Assembly (NCBI GenBank): GCA_027604685.1
Contig: JADHYX010000035.1
Location: 1 to 64,000 of the forward strand
Reading direction: 5' to 3'
Origin: Lobulomyces angularis
Lineage: Eukaryota; Chytridiomycota; Chytridiomycetes; Lobulomycetales; Lobulomycetaceae
Length of the DNA stretch: 64,000 nt
Shown here: positions 1 through 14,655 of the stretch, one piece after another
Layout: each line of letters starts with the position of its first letter
Position numbering within the stretch: the first letter of the stretch is position 1
Program-made: the position numbers and the translations under genes
The notes under the pieces: generated by a model
Told to the model about the DNA's origin: nothing
What the model saw: only the letters and a program-made list of their open reading frames with translations
Databases searched by the model: none

Positions 1-179
1 AAAAAAAAAAAAAAAAAAAAAAAGGGAAAAATTTAGATAAAAAAAAAAAAAAATTTAAAAAACCAAAAAATTTTAAATCCAAAGTCAATCTTTTTTTTTT
101 TTATTTTCTAAAGAAAACCTTTTTTTTTATTATATTTTTTTTTTTTTAATGTAAAAAAAAAAAAAAAAAGAGTTCTTCT
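1..179. repeat. A/T homopolymer-rich low-complexity DNA
   Basis: Almost entirely runs of A and T of 8-23 bases, with no open frame of note. This texture recurs between genes and inside introns across the window. It may hold the promoter of the small gene that starts at 180, but no specific motif can be pointed to. Confidence 0.7.
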
Positions 180-518
180 ATGAAATTAATATCTTTTGCA
201 ACAATACTTTTATTGCTTCAAAGTTCAACTCAACGTAGTGAGCGACCTCATGTACACAACAGAATTGAAAAAAGTAAAAGTCAAAGCATGACCAACTTTA
301 TAAATCCACTTCCCTCAATTTTACCAACATTCAATCAATTCACTAGTACCATTACAACAGCAAATAATACTACAACAATTATGGCAGCGATTCCTTTACA
401 AACAGAAAATCCTCATATTTATACTCCAACTGCAAAAGTTTCCTCTTCTACTACTTTTTTTTGTAACTATGTTGACAATTTATCGTTTATTCTTTTCTTA
501 ATCACATTATTTTTATAA
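180..518 (+). CDS. Small secreted or GPI-anchor-like protein, unknown
   Basis: Single-exon frame of 112 residues from ATG at 180. The N-terminus (MKLISFATILLLLQSS) looks like a signal peptide. The middle is rich in Ser, Thr, Asn and Pro, as in glycosylated surface proteins. The last 15 or so residues are strongly hydrophobic (NLSFILFLITLFL) and end at the stop, as in a GPI-attachment tail or tail anchor. There is one Cys (FFCNYV). No family is recognised. Base composition is more balanced than in the flanking homopolymers, which supports real coding. It could be a surface protein of a parasite or saprobe; that is inference from layout only. Confidence 0.55.
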   Translation: MKLISFATILLLLQSSTQRSERPHVHNRIEKSKSQSMTNFINPLPSILPTFNQFTSTITTANNTTTIMAAIPLQTENPHIYTPTAKVSSSTTFFCNYVDNLSFILFLITLFL

Positions 519-850
519 AAAAAAAAAAAAAAAATTAAAGGTTAAAAAACAAATTAATTTTCATTAAAAAAAAAAAAAAAATCACATATACAGAAAAATT
601 AAACTTTTTTTTTGTCTAGTTTTTTTATTTTATTTTTGTAAATAAAATCTTGATTTTTTAAAAAAAAAAAAAAAAAAATTATTTTGCTTCTTTTTTTTTG
701 ATGGCACTTTAAAAAAAAATTGTTATTATCCAAAAAAAATAAAATAAAATTTTTTTTTTTTATTATTTGCAAAAATTTAAAAAAAAAAATTATAATAATA
801 TAAAATAAATTAAGAAAAAAAATTTAAAATAAATAATACTACCGCGAAAC
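519..850. other. Intergenic, homopolymer-rich
   Basis: A/T runs only. It separates two plus-strand genes, so it must contain the end of the first transcript and the promoter of the J-domain gene. No motif can be assigned. Confidence 0.6.
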
Positions 851-1812
851 ATGAGTTCAACACCAAATTAGTACCAACAAAATAATAAAAATATAATAAT
901 AAAATGAAATAAAGAAATAAAATATATATTTTTTTTTTAAGTTATGAAGTGCTTGAAACTACAAGTGATGCTTCAGAAAAGATTATTCGTAACAATTATA
1001 TCAAATTAGCTTTGAAATGGCATCCTGATAGGTATTAAATTTCTACTTTTTTTTTTGTTTTTTTTTTTTATTCCTTTTTTTTTATTTTACTTTTTTTTAT
1101 TATACAAAATCTTTTATTTTATTTTTTTTTATCTAGAAATGACGATCCTGCAGCAACCGAAAAGTTCAAGCAAATAGCTGTAAAAAAGAAAAAAACAAAA
1201 TAAAAATTAAAAATTAAAAAAAAAATTTTTTAATTTATATGTAGGAAGCATATTTTACATTATGCGATAAAAATCGAAGAAGAGTTTACGATGCCAGTTT
1301 AAAAAAAAATTCACAGTATACAACTACGGATACAGTCAACCCAAACGCTGTATTTGGTGGAGTGTTTGACGAGTTACTTAAACCTGGTATGTAAAAATAA
1401 AAAAAAAGATTTATATTTCCCTATAACTTTATGTTTTTATTATATTTTTTTGTTTTCAAGAAATTGGATTAGAAAATAGTTGGTTTTGGACTCCTATTGG
1501 TTCAATTGCTGGTGCTTCAATAGGTGTTTTATTTTTATAAAAAACCTTTTTTTTTTTTTTTTTTACTATTTAGGATTTATTATTTTTAATGTTCCTGGTG
1601 CCTTGGCTGGTGGTTATTTTGGAAACCGTATGGGAAAAGTCAGAGATGCAAAAGTAAAGTTTTTATTTTTTTTTATTTTTTTATTGTTTATTAAAAAAAA
1701 AAAAAAATTAAAGGGAGTTTCTGTATTTGAAGCCTTTAACAAATTAGAAAAACCAAGAAGAACTGAAGTGTTGGGCCATCTTTTTCATAAATTGGTTACT
1801 AGTGTTATTTAA
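851..1812 (+). CDS. J-domain (DnaJ-like) co-chaperone
   Basis: Seven exons read as 851-870, 942-1031, 1137-1179, 1245-1386, 1461-1523, 1574-1653 and 1714-1812, giving 178 residues. The J domain fills the first ~70 residues: YYEVLETTSDASEK, then LALKWHPDRNDD with the HPD tripeptide that stimulates Hsp70 ATPase. After it comes a glycine- and alanine-rich hydrophobic stretch (PIGSIAGASIGFIIF, GALAGGYFGNRMG) followed by VRDAKG. I recall a similar arrangement in small fungal J proteins with a hydrophobic hairpin. It probably recruits an Hsp70 at a membrane. The start is set by splicing: ATG at 851 ends in TA, which completes a Tyr codon across intron 1. Confidence 0.85.
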
Positions 1813-2167
1813 AAAAAATTCTAATATATATATTTTATTTTTCTGCTACCTTCTGCTTACTTCTTCTTCTTATTCTACTTTTTTTTTTTTAATCTGGTTT
1901 TTTTTTTTTTTTTTTTTAATGAAAGTAAAAAAAAAAATCAAAATTTTAAAATATTGAAAGATCAAAATTCAACAAAAAAAACCAAAAAAAAAAAATTTAT
2001 TTTTATTTTTTTATTATCCTTTATTTTATTTTTTTTTTTTTGTTTGGTTTATTTCTATTTGTATTATTTTATTATTAAGAATTAGAATAAAAAAAAAAAT
2101 GAAATAAAATAAAAATGAAATAAAAACTATAATTTTATTTGTTTTATATATATATATGTTCTTATTT
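1813..2167. other. Convergent intergenic region
   Basis: Lies between the 3' ends of the J-domain gene (plus) and the AKR1-like gene (minus). It is A/T runs with a CT-rich patch near 1850-1875. Open frames here on the minus strand are shadows of the last AKR1 intron and downstream DNA. Confidence 0.6.
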
Positions 2168-4739
2168 TTAGCTGCCATGCTCTTCAATAATTTTTTTTTC
2201 CAAAAATTCTGGTACTTAAAGAAAAAAAAAAGGGTAAAATAAAATAAAAACATAAAATAAAATATAAATAAAAATTTTTTTTTGCATACCATTCATTAGT
2301 GTAAACCAATCCAGTTTCTCCTCATCACTCTGTAGACCCCAAAAGTCTAAACAGTTTCTAAACCAGTTGCCTTTATCAAAATTGTTTACTAACCTTCGTT
2401 TATATACTGGTAAACTGAGATCGTTAGGGTGAAACATATAGTCAAACCGTAAATAGTTGATAAATTCGTTTGTAGTTTTTGCTATAAAAATTTGAAATAC
2501 TTGGCTACAGAGTAAGAAGGTGATCCACGTTGCATTTATTGAAGCCCAAATTATTAAAAAAAATTTTCTTGTAGAAAAATTTGTCAAGGTGCAAAAATAC
2601 TGCGGTATTTTACATCGTAAAAGTTCCGCTGGTGTTAGATTTGGTGCATTTTCTGAAAAATCTATATTTTTTTTTAATATTGAGATAGTTAACAAAAAAA
2701 ATTTTCTTGTCAATTTACTCACATGAAGAGGCAATATAGGCATACAACCAAGCCGAACATGACATTGAAAATAAGAATACAACAAACATTCTATGATTTG
2801 AAGCCCCGACTGATTTGAAAAATAGCACTTTTTTTTTTATTACTGCAATTATAAGTCCAAGGACAGTGACTATACAAAAAAAAATAAGAATATTAAAAAT
2901 TTATAAAAGAAACAAAAAAAATTTTAGTATTACTGGTCAAATTTTGCAACGCATTTGTCACAAATTTTGCAATGCTTGGATCTTAAAGGTTTTCCAACCT
3001 TAAATAAAAAAAAAAAAAAAAAATTATGTTTTTCCAAGAAATAATAAAAAAAAAACAAAAATTTTTTTTTTTGACTTACCTCACACGTTAAGCAGTAGTG
3101 CCTTGCATCAAGGTTCCCATTTTCAGCAAGTCTAATTATTACTGCCTGTTTTTCAGTTTGGCTCAAATTTAACTTTAAATATCCTGGGTTTAAAACAACA
3201 CTTTTATAAAAGGAATAAATTAAGACGGCACTTAAAATACACATCAAAATATTTTCTATCATCATTCCGCTGTCTATAACAATAAAATAAAAAAAAAAAT
3301 TATAAAAGTAAAAATCATTACCATTTATCATTGTCATCCAATCTAAAACACAGTAAAATATCGTTGCTTGAGGTATAGATGTTAAATATGGTGTATGAAC
3401 AGGCTTAATTTGGCCGTTTCCCAATAGATATCCCATAAAAATATAATTGTGAATTAAACTCAACACTGCTAAAGAAACTGGAAAACCTTTTTAAGAAAAA
3501 AAAAAAAATACTTCAAAGGAAAAATTAAAGTTTATTTAACTTACTTATATACCAGTCTAAAGTAGAAATTGTGTATATAAAAAATCCAAGCATAAAATAA
3601 GGTAAACACCAACAAATTTTTAATATTAAGTTTATCCTTTTTTTAGGTAAACTGTTTTTTATCGTTTCTTTGTAGTAATCATTTAACATTTTTTGAAATT
3701 TTTCATCTGTATTTCTTTCTTTCGCCCAGTCCAATGCAGTTTTTCCTTGGCCATCCTTAACATCGATATTGCATCCTGCTTTAACTAGTTCGTAAGAAAA
3801 ATCTAAATGGTTCGCAATAACCTAAAAAGTTACATGATGAAAGAAAATAAAATTAAGTACAAAAATAATTAAAAGAAATATTCACTTACACTCCAGTGCA
3901 AAGCGGTATAACCACTATTATCTAAAAAATCTAAACCAACGTTGTGTTTCAGGAGGGATTTTAAGCTATCCAAAGAATTTCCTTGGTATGCCACCCAATG
4001 TAAACAAGTTCTACTGGCTGAGTCAGGAGTATTCCAATCCATCCCTATTGCATTCAAATAAAGCATTAACAAATGGTGCCCCGCCTACAAAATAGCAAAG
4101 TCAAAATAAAATTTTTTTTCACAATGCAGAATACATGAGCAGCTAAATGCAAAGCGTTATATCCTTGTCCATCAAAGAGCGTTGGATCGGCACCATTTTT
4201 CAAAAGTATTGTAACCTAACCCAGCAAATTTCAAATTTATTTTATTTTATTTTTTTTATTGTAAAAAAGGTACCATATGAATATGTCCTGCCCTTGCTGC
4301 CCAGTGTAAAGGGGTTGCACTTAATTGACCACCTCTGATATCCACAGTAGCTTTAACTGAAATTAAGTATAAGGCGACCTATATATTGTTATTAATATAT
4401 ATAAACATCTTAGTTAATTATACTAGGAAAATTATGAACCTCTATTCGATTATTTATCGCTGCCCAATGCAAAGAGGAGCAAGCTTCATTATCCAGCAAG
4501 TCTGGATTATTTCCAGATCTCTGAAGCTCAAAGATAAAATCTTCCTTCAAACCTCTTTGGGCAAGTTGAAATAAATCCAAATTATTGATATTTTCTTGTT
4601 CGAGGGAATGCGTTAAAGGTATAGTTTCACAATCATCGTTGTTATCACTTTTCGTTCCATCGTCAAACATGCTCTCTTCTTTTCCATGCCTACACTTGTC
4701 GTCATGGGAATGTTTATGTCCAAATAAAGACTTTAACAT
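2168..4739 (-). CDS. AKR1: Ankyrin-repeat DHHC palmitoyltransferase (Akr1-like)
   Basis: Transfers palmitate to cysteines of membrane-associated proteins, typically at the Golgi. The N-terminus is polar and His/Asp-rich, followed by about five or six ankyrin repeats (CSSLHWAAINNRIE, TPLHWAARAGHIHM, YNALHLAAH, RTCLHWVAYQGN, YTALHWSV, KTALDWAKE). Then come two hydrophobic segments, a cysteine-rich domain (RHYCLTCE, SKHCKICDKCVAKFD) and the catalytic DHHCPWTYNC, which is assembled across an intron with donor GTAATAC near 2930. After it: IGASNHRMFVVF, further membrane segments, TNEFINYLRF and the typical FDKGNWFRNCLDFW tail. Last codons after the final intron read PEFLEKKIIEEHGS. It is shared by fungi and animals (HIP14 family). 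Exon ends around 2600-2700 are uncertain. Confidence 0.92.
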
Positions 4740-5982
4740 AGCAGTAGATTTTGAGCAGTTTATTATAATATTAAAAAATTAAAAAAATTTGCTTAGACTT
4801 TTAAATTCCAAAAAAAAAAAAAATTGGTTGAATTTTGTTTGAAAAAAGTTTTATGGTAAACTTTTATTATTGAGTAAAAATAAAAAAAAAAAGAAAAATA
4901 TATTTGAAACGGATCTAAAAAATTGATCTTTGATTTAAAATTTTAACCGCCTTTTGAATTTCAAAACAATAAAAAACTTTTCTTTTTATTGTTTTTTTTA
5001 TATTCTTTTGAGATTTGATGATGAGGAACGAGGTTCAATATTCTTACTATCTCTTTTTTTTAAATAATGAGATTTAAATTTCAAAAAAAGAAAAAAAAAA
5101 TTATTTAAATACTTAGATTTTTGTTTTTAACAATTAAAATTTTTTTGGTGTGACAAAAAATCAGAGTTAGAATGCACAAACCAAATCATAGGCTATCATC
5201 CAAGCAGAAATTAAGCAAAAATCTGGGCAAAAATCTGAACAATATATAAGGATTTGTTGATATCAATATTGAGTACAGTCTCACTACAGGAAAAATGAGC
5301 TTGAATCAAACACCTTTGTATTTAAGCACAAAATTTTTTCCTAAATAATGTTCACAATTTTTTTTTAATAAATGCAATTTGCTTTTTTTTTTTTTAACAA
5401 AATTAATCTAAAAGAGCTGCAAATATTAAATCTAAGTTTGTTTCATTATAAACAAAATAAAAAAAAAACTAAAAAGCGGAACTCTTGTTGAATCCTTTAC
5501 AATATAATTTAATTTTATTCAAAAAGTACATTAAATAATATTTTTATTTACATTATATTCAGTGGAAATAAATGATTTTCAGAAAAAAGGAAAAACAAAT
5601 TGGTGTTGATCATTAAAATTTAAGAATAAAATATTTGAATAAAATTTAATTCTTTAATTTAGTTATCAGACATTGAAAAAAACAATAATTTTGAAAATGT
5701 TACAGAAGTGAATTGTTAAATAAATAATATAAAAATTCATAAAAACTAAGAAACACTTATCCAATTTTTTTTTTTTAAGAAAAGAAATATTGTATTAGTA
5801 AACTTGCCTTTTCTTTTTTTATTTTTTTTATTGAAGTTTTTTTTTTTTTGAGTTACTAATTCTTTTTTTTTTTTTTGAGTCGAAAAATTTTTTTTAACCA
5901 ATCATATCAAAAACCAAAAAAAAAAAAGAAAAATTATCAAATTAAATCAATTAAATTAGTGAAATTAACTTTTATAACAAAA
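4740..5982. other. Divergent intergenic region (AKR1 / kinase promoters)
   Basis: About 1.2 kb between the start codons of two divergently transcribed genes. No coding frame, tRNA-like fold or clear repeat is seen. The kinase side (5765-5880) has long T runs just upstream of its 5' leader. Confidence 0.6.
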
Positions 5983-8663
<2,681 letters not shown>

Positions 8664-9182
8664 AAAATAAGTAAAGAAAAAAAAAGAAAAAAAAAAATTA
8701 TTTATTGTGTAGTATTTTTTTTTTTTTAATATTAGAATTAGAATGTTATTTAATTTAACAAAAATATTTATTTTTTTGCAAATGATTCTAATCTGGAGAC
8801 TAATTCTTTGATGGGGACTCAAAAAAGGGAAATCACACCGGCTACAATACATATTATTCAAAAATAACACATTTAAAATCTTTTTTTTTAACAATTGAAA
8901 TTTTTTATCCTTATGAAAACAAATTAGTTCCAAACTGGATAGAAGTTAACATTTTGCAAAAAAAAAAAATAAAAAAAAAATAAATCAACTTTATTAAGTA
9001 ACTTAATCACTAATTACATTAACTTTAATTACAACTGTACAAATTACAATCCATTTGCAAATAAAATAAATTAACCTCTAAAGTTCACATTTGGCGAATA
9101 AATAATTTATCTCAATAAAAAAGATTAAATATTTTTCAGAAAAAAGAAAATTTGTAATAAGTGTAAGATTCAGTAACTTTAA
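8664..9182. other. Convergent intergenic region
   Basis: Lies between the kinase 3' end and the zinc-finger gene 3' end. It is A/T-rich. A 94-codon minus-strand frame here (8649-8933) has no ATG context, splice support or protein-like composition. Confidence 0.55.
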
Positions 9183-10233
9183 TTAGTAAGGTTGATGTCT
9201 AAGATTACTTCTAGTTTCTGAATCATGTCCATAGATTTGTTTCCAATCCAAGTTCGGATGCGTTGACTTGGCGTGATATTTAACGCCTAAATAAGATGGA
9301 AAATAATTAATAAAAATTAACAAAGAAAACTAAGATAGCAAACCATTTTCATTCTTATATCTTTTTCCACAAAGATTTACTTTACAAAAATAAGGTTTAT
9401 CTCTTCTTTCACTTTCTGGAACACCTTCAATAAAGGTTTTGAAGTGCCTTGAATTAGGAGAATCTTCATTCTCATCCAACTCCACTGGTATCATAGATTT
9501 ATTTATTTCAATTGAATTTTTTTCTGGGGTACCTATTGGAGTAACTAAAAAATAAAAAAAAAATTAATTCTTGTGGATGACGTTAGACTACCTAAGCTAC
9601 TTGAATTTTTTTCCTGGTCACTAATTTCGCATATTCCATGAATTAAATGATATTTTAATCCATTGGCGTTTTTGTATACTTTGGTACAATACTGACTTCT
9701 GGTACAAGGAAATCTCTCTATATGTTATAATAAATTAATGAGATTAAGAAATACAATGATTGTTAAACGAGTTTGTGGAGGGAAATGAAAATTTTACCTG
9801 GTGCAATTGACTTATTTAATTCTTGTACAGAGAGTAACCCAGGTGGATAAGAAGAACTAAGACCTTCTTTAAATAAAGGTTCTCTCTTTTTTTGGACTAT
9901 CATAGTGGGTAGAATTTTTTGAAAATTTTGTTGCTCTTGTTGTTGAATGGAAACCAACGTTTTTTGCTGATTTAATAAATTGTAAAAGCCAAAATCACTT
10001 TGCTTGTTCAAAAAATTCTGAGTATTAAAGTTGTTGTTATTGTTTAAAGAAATTGAGTTGGGTTGTTGTAATGGCACATAATTTAGGTTTGGAGCGCTGT
10101 TAAATTGAGACTGCTGCTCATAATACTGAAACTGAGGTTGAAAGTAGTTTAGGTTGAGCTGATGAGTGAAGTCATCTTGCTCATGAGTTATATCGTCAAT
10201 TGGAGTATTCGGCAGAAGAGAAAAATTTTCCAT
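9183..10233 (-). CDS. Sfp1/JAZF1-type C2H2 zinc-finger protein
   Basis: Probable transcriptional regulator in the nucleus. The N-terminal half is Gln/Asn-rich (FQPQFQYYEQQSQF, NNNNNFNTQNF), a disordered activation-type region. Two C2H2 fingers follow, split by introns: SQYCTKVYKNANGLKYHLIH, and YFCKVNLCGKRYKNENGVKY continuing to the H-x(n)-H of HAKSTH. The K-x-YKN-x-NG-x-KYH signature is typical of yeast Sfp1, a ribosome-biogenesis and growth regulator, and animal JAZF1. The linker holds a short Pro/Glu stretch (VTPIGTPEKN). Stop TAA is at 9185-9183. Start ATG is at 10233. The family assignment rests on the finger signature; a role in growth control is inferred from the family. Confidence 0.85.
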
Positions 10234-11056
10234 AATATTATTTTGGTATAACAGAATAACAATTTCAGCTTTAAAACAATCTAAAGCAATTAATTTTGAA
10301 TTTTCTTAGAAGAAATCTACTATTCTAGTTTAAAACCATATCTAATGGAATTTAACTTAAAATGTGCAAGTTAATTTTCCATGCTTGAAAAATAACTTTT
10401 GTTTCAGTACGTTAAGAAACTTATTTGTAAAATGGAAATAAAAAAAAGAAAAAATGATAGACTTGCTTTTTAGAATATGGTATAAGGAGAAAGATACTTT
10501 CAATTAATTCTATTTGTGATTTATAATCGGTTTTTGTATGTGGAATAATGGCAACAGATTTGGTGCCATAAAAATATATCATTCAAATTTTGCATGATTG
10601 TTATTTATTTATTAGAATTATAAATAATCTTCAATTACTTGAAGTAGTTCAATGTGTCCAACTCAAGGTGACATAAGTATGGCGGATTACCTACTATCAT
10701 TAACCTGGTTTTAAATAACAAAGAATCAACTCTTCTGTTAGTTGCAATACTGCTACAGAATTCTATAACTTGGCTTATAAACTTACATACAAATTTCCTA
10801 AGTTTCGTTTCATAATTTCCTTCATAATTAGTTTTGGTGTGATGAGAATCAAATCTTTACATAAAATTCTTAAAAAAAAAAGTAGAGAGATGATCTGAAG
10901 AGTGTTATTTTAGAAGAGTTCGCTGTTTACATGTTGAAAATCACTTTGAGAAAACCTACTTTATGTGGCGTGAAAGTTTCTCATTAAATCCTCAAATTTT
11001 AATTTAAAAAGTTAAAAGTTCAGTAAAGTTGAGCAGCTCAAGGCGATAGACCATTG
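10234..11056. other. Intergenic, nothing recognised
   Basis: About 0.8 kb between a minus-strand gene start and a plus-strand gene start, so it should contain both promoters. It is less homopolymeric than other spacers. No open frame, tRNA or repeat was found. Confidence 0.5.
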
Positions 11057-11410
11057 ATGAATGCAAGCTTGGTTTATGCTACAACTCCAACTGCAACTAC
11101 AAAGAGAATCTCATTAAACTCATTGAAGCCTCCGAGAAGATCCACTAGTAGGCTTTCTTTTTCAACTACTTCCAACTTTTGTGTAGAACAAGACAGTCTC
11201 ATCAGTCATACATTCAAAGACAGTGGTTCAACTCAAAGTTGCTGTATTAATAGAATTGAAGTGATTCCTCCAACCAGAAGTGACAGTTTAAAGGAAACAG
11301 TTACTTACAGATTGTCTGTATTAAACTTCAAAGTCAGAGTTTTAAAAGATTTCATTAGCTATCCAGACCAGGAGAAATTGAAATATCTTTTTATCAAAAC
11401 CAAGTTTTAA
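11057..11410 (+). CDS. Hypothetical protein, Ser/Thr-rich N-terminus
   Basis: Single-exon frame of 117 residues from ATG at 11057 (the in-frame TTG three bases earlier is not a likely start). The first ~45 residues are basic and Ser/Thr-rich (KRISLNSLKPPRRSTSRLSF), as in disordered phosphorylated segments. Two Cys pairs lie mid-protein (CVEQ, SCCINR). The C-terminal part looks more folded (ETVTYRLSVLNFKVRVLKDF). No family is recognised. Amino-acid composition is protein-like rather than the K/N/F/I skew of random AT-rich frames, which is the main reason to call it. Confidence 0.5.
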   Translation: MNASLVYATTPTATTKRISLNSLKPPRRSTSRLSFSTTSNFCVEQDSLISHTFKDSGSTQSCCINRIEVIPPTRSDSLKETVTYRLSVLNFKVRVLKDFISYPDQEKLKYLFIKTKF

Positions 11411-11809
11411 TAGAAACAAACGTAATATGCATTTTTTTTGAATTTATAAATGGCCTCTTTTTTACATTAGTTTTTCGTTAAAAATATATATTAATGGATT
11501 ATGTTTATATTTTAATAAATATATTGTGGTTCCAATTGATTTTTATTTAAATTTCTAATACAAACTTCTTTATTAACAATAAAGAAACACCTATTAATAT
11601 CACCCAATAAACCAAAAAATTAATGTCTCAGACTACTTTATTAAGATTTCACATAGGCATTTTGTTTTGAACTTCAATTGAAACTGACTTGCAAAAGAGC
11701 CAGACTTTAGTCACGTCCAAAAAAAATTAAAAAAAATTCAAATAGTTGATTTAAACCTCAATAAAAAAAATTTTTAAATATTTCTTCAACCAATTATCAA
11801 ATTTTAAAA
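11411..11809. other. Intergenic between two plus-strand genes
   Basis: AT-rich spacer of 0.4 kb with no coding or repeat signal. Confidence 0.5.
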
Positions 11810-12452
11810 ATGTACATGAAACTTCACCATGCTAATAAGGTAAAACAATTAAACCCTAATCTAATTTGCATGTTTTTTTTTATTTTTGCTGTAGGTAGTA
11901 AAAAAATCCTCATTAAAACAAAATAAAGTTGAAACTCTATATATACCTGGCAATTATGCAAAAAAAATCAAATCTAATTTTAACATAGAAACTTTTGATC
12001 AAAAATTGAAATTCAATTTGGAAAATTTGTTAAGTAAAAAAAATGAAGACCACAATCTGTACAAAACTGGTGCTGTAAAAATTAGAAAAGGATATGAAAT
12101 TTTTCAATTGAAAAAAAAAATGAACTTGGACAACAGTGTAGTTAATAAACATAGTAAGTATCACTGCTGCTACTCAGATAAAAGATTCAAAAAGATTGAA
12201 GAAGAGATTGTAAAAGCCAACTTAAAACATACAAAAAAAGAAGTAAGTTTTTGCCCTTTAAGTGAAATGAAATCTCCAAAGTCGATCGAAAACGTCCAGC
12301 TCTCAGCTTTGGAAAACAAAGAGTTTGAAGTTTTTGCTGATTCTGATGAGTTCTATTCGGACTCGGAAATAGACTATTCTGATTACAGTGATGATGAAGT
12401 TGCCTCTATAGAAATTCGTATGGGTTTAGGTTTAATAGATACAAGTTTTTAA
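11810..12452 (+). CDS. Hypothetical basic protein with acidic C-terminus
   Basis: Two exons, 11810-11839 and 11895-12452, joined by a 55-base intron (GTAAAACA to GTAG); 195 residues. The body is Lys/Asn-rich with predicted helices (KRFKKIEEEIVKANLKHTKK), one CC pair (YHCCYSDKR), and ends in a strongly acidic Ser/Tyr patch (DSDEFYSDSEIDYSDYSDDE) with many casein-kinase-2-like sites, then a hydrophobic tail IEIRMGLGLIDTSF. No family is recognised. A basic body plus acidic tail is common in nucleolar or chromatin-associated proteins, but that is only suggestive. Confidence 0.6.
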
Positions 12453-12659
12453 ATAATTTATGTAAATTAATAGTGTATTATTTATTTATGTTTTTAAGAT
12501 TGTAAAAAGTAAAGTAATTAATTCTTTTTTTTATATATTAATTAATTAATAAAGTTTAAGGTTATTTTAACTTCTTTTTGATAGATTTTCTCTATCTACA
12601 ATTGTGTAAATTACACAAAATTGGTTTTTTTAAAACATATACAAAAAATTTAGTTCAAT

Positions 12660-14655
12660 ATGAAAAATTCAAAAATAACACATTTCTTCTTATTCTCAAC
12701 CATAAGCTCTCACTCTCTATTTAACTTTCAATCTTATAATTTTGAAAGCGATCTTGTAACTAAAAGGCGTGTTGCGATTATAGGTATGTCAACACCAAAA
12801 ATTCAATCAAAATAATGTCATTTATAAAAAGGAGCTGGTTCAGGGGTACTGAAATATATAAAATAAAATATATTTGTTTTAGTTAAGTTTCTAAATCAGA
12901 TTTTTCTTTTTGGATAGTAGGGATCTTCAATTGCTTACTACCTAAACAACTTAACTCAATTCCAAACTTTTCTTTTTGAATCGCAAAATAGAGTCGGTGG
13001 TAGAGCATTTTCAAAATACTTGTATAGAGTTTATTTTATTTTTTTTTTACATCTACTAGTTGAAAATCCAATTATTTATTCAACCGTTTTTTTTTATGCA
13101 TAGCAATTATGTGGATTGTCAAAATTTTGTTAAGGATTGTGAAAATAAGTCTTTTTTAGTGGAGCTTGGTGCATCACTTTTTGCTGAAAAAAATTACAAC
13201 CTAGTTAACATAAGCAGAGATTTAAATATTTCGTATTCAAATGAAAAAGAAATAAATTCAGAAAAAAATGGAGGTCTCGGGGTTTGGTACATTAAATATT
13301 TAATTTCTATTGTAAAGGTATTTATTTCTCTTACCGAAGGGATGGAGCTGAATGGAAAATCAGGTTCGTTGACGGAAGTTCTTCCAGTTGGTATGATGGA
13401 ATTCTTGGGAAAGCAAAGTATCTTAATATTAATAATGGTTAAGAAATTAAAAATTTTTTTATAGGATGATTTGGAGATATAAAATGGGACTATTTTCAGG
13501 AAAAACATTGGCTTTTGATTTAGCTGAAAAATTTTTCCATATATATGATTATTTGAATAACGATAACCATTATCTGTTTGTTGAAGATATTTTAAGCAAT
13601 TTAAACTTAACTTGGACAGTTGAAAGTACTGCTAAAGATTTTTTTTTGAAAAAAGGCGTCAATGAAAATTTTGTTGATGGTACGGTTTTTAATTTAAAAA
13701 ATTAAAAAAATTTTTTAAATGACTTTTTTTTGTTTAGAAATAATTGGAGGTTTAGTTAGAAATACTTATGGCCAATACGTGGACAAGATAACAGCTTTTG
13801 GAGGATTGATTTCGCTTTACTCCGCAGTTGGTGAAGTATATTCTAGTAAAAATGGAAATATGAATATATTTAAGGAAATGTTGGAAGTTTCTAAAAATGT
13901 TAATTTAAAGTTAAACAGCAAAGTGATAACAGTTGAAAAAAAAACTGAATCCGGAGAATTTATCGTCACCACTGCTGATAACAAAACCACCGTTTTTGAC
14001 ATTGTAGTTGTTGCAACTCCATTAGTATCTTACTTAATATTCAGCTTCATAAATAATTTTTTTTTTAGAACAAAGTAAAATTTGATAATATTGCACTTCC
14101 AATTCAGCAAGTAGAATATGTAACAGTTCACACAACTATTGTGATCGGCAAATTAAATTTAAATTACTTTAAACTCAAAGACTACAAGGAGCTTCCGGAA
14201 TCCATTTTAATACCCAGTGTAAAAAAAAAAAATAAAAATTGAACTCTTAATTTTTATGAATTTTTTTAATTTAATTTTTTTTTTTTTTTAGTCAGCTGAT
14301 TGCCCTTTTAATTCATTTTCAATAAAAACGTGGATAAATGGTACAGATGCTGCATTAGTAAAATTTTTTTCCCCAAAGGAACTAGAAAAAAGTTTGCTAG
14401 AGCAAATATTCGTAGGCACTCAACAAGTTTATCGAAGGAGCATTGAGGCATATCCAAAGCTAGAACTAAAAAATCTTAATAAATGGAAAACTCCTTTTCA
14501 ATTAACTGAAGGACTGTTTTATGTAAATGGGATGGAGGAATGGATAAGCACTATGGAAACTGAAAGCTTGTCTGGGTTTGTCATCTTTATTGTAACTATT
14601 AAATTTTTTTTTTTTTAGATTGAATATTGTTAACTATCTTAAAAACAAATACTGA
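12660..14655 (+). CDS. Prenylcysteine oxidase / farnesylcysteine lyase
   Basis: FAD enzyme that cleaves the thioether of prenylcysteine released when prenylated proteins are degraded, giving cysteine, a prenyl aldehyde and peroxide. The N-terminus is hydrophobic (signal-type). The FAD-binding motif is built across two short introns: VAIIGAGSGGSSIAYY, then FESQNRVGGRAFS. Family landmarks follow in order: FLVELGASLF, MIWRYKMGLFS, the VRNTYGQYVDKI..AFGGLISLY block, FDIVVVATPL, and a C-terminal FQLTEGLFYVNGMEEW. The last exon after 14619 adds LNIVNYLKNKY. The family has a lysosomal or vacuolar lumen location in animals and plants. It is absent from baker's yeast, so its presence fits an early-diverging fungus or protist. 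Exon limits around 13000-13080 and 13430-13466 are uncertain. Confidence 0.87.

Noticed and set aside
2026..2292. 88-codon minus-strand open frame
   Set aside because: It overlaps the last AKR1 intron and 3' flank; composition is Phe/Ile/Lys-skewed and the spliced AKR1 frame uses a different phase and stops at 2168.
13194..13508. 104-codon minus-strand frame inside the prenylcysteine oxidase gene
   Set aside because: Antisense shadow of a well-supported coding region.
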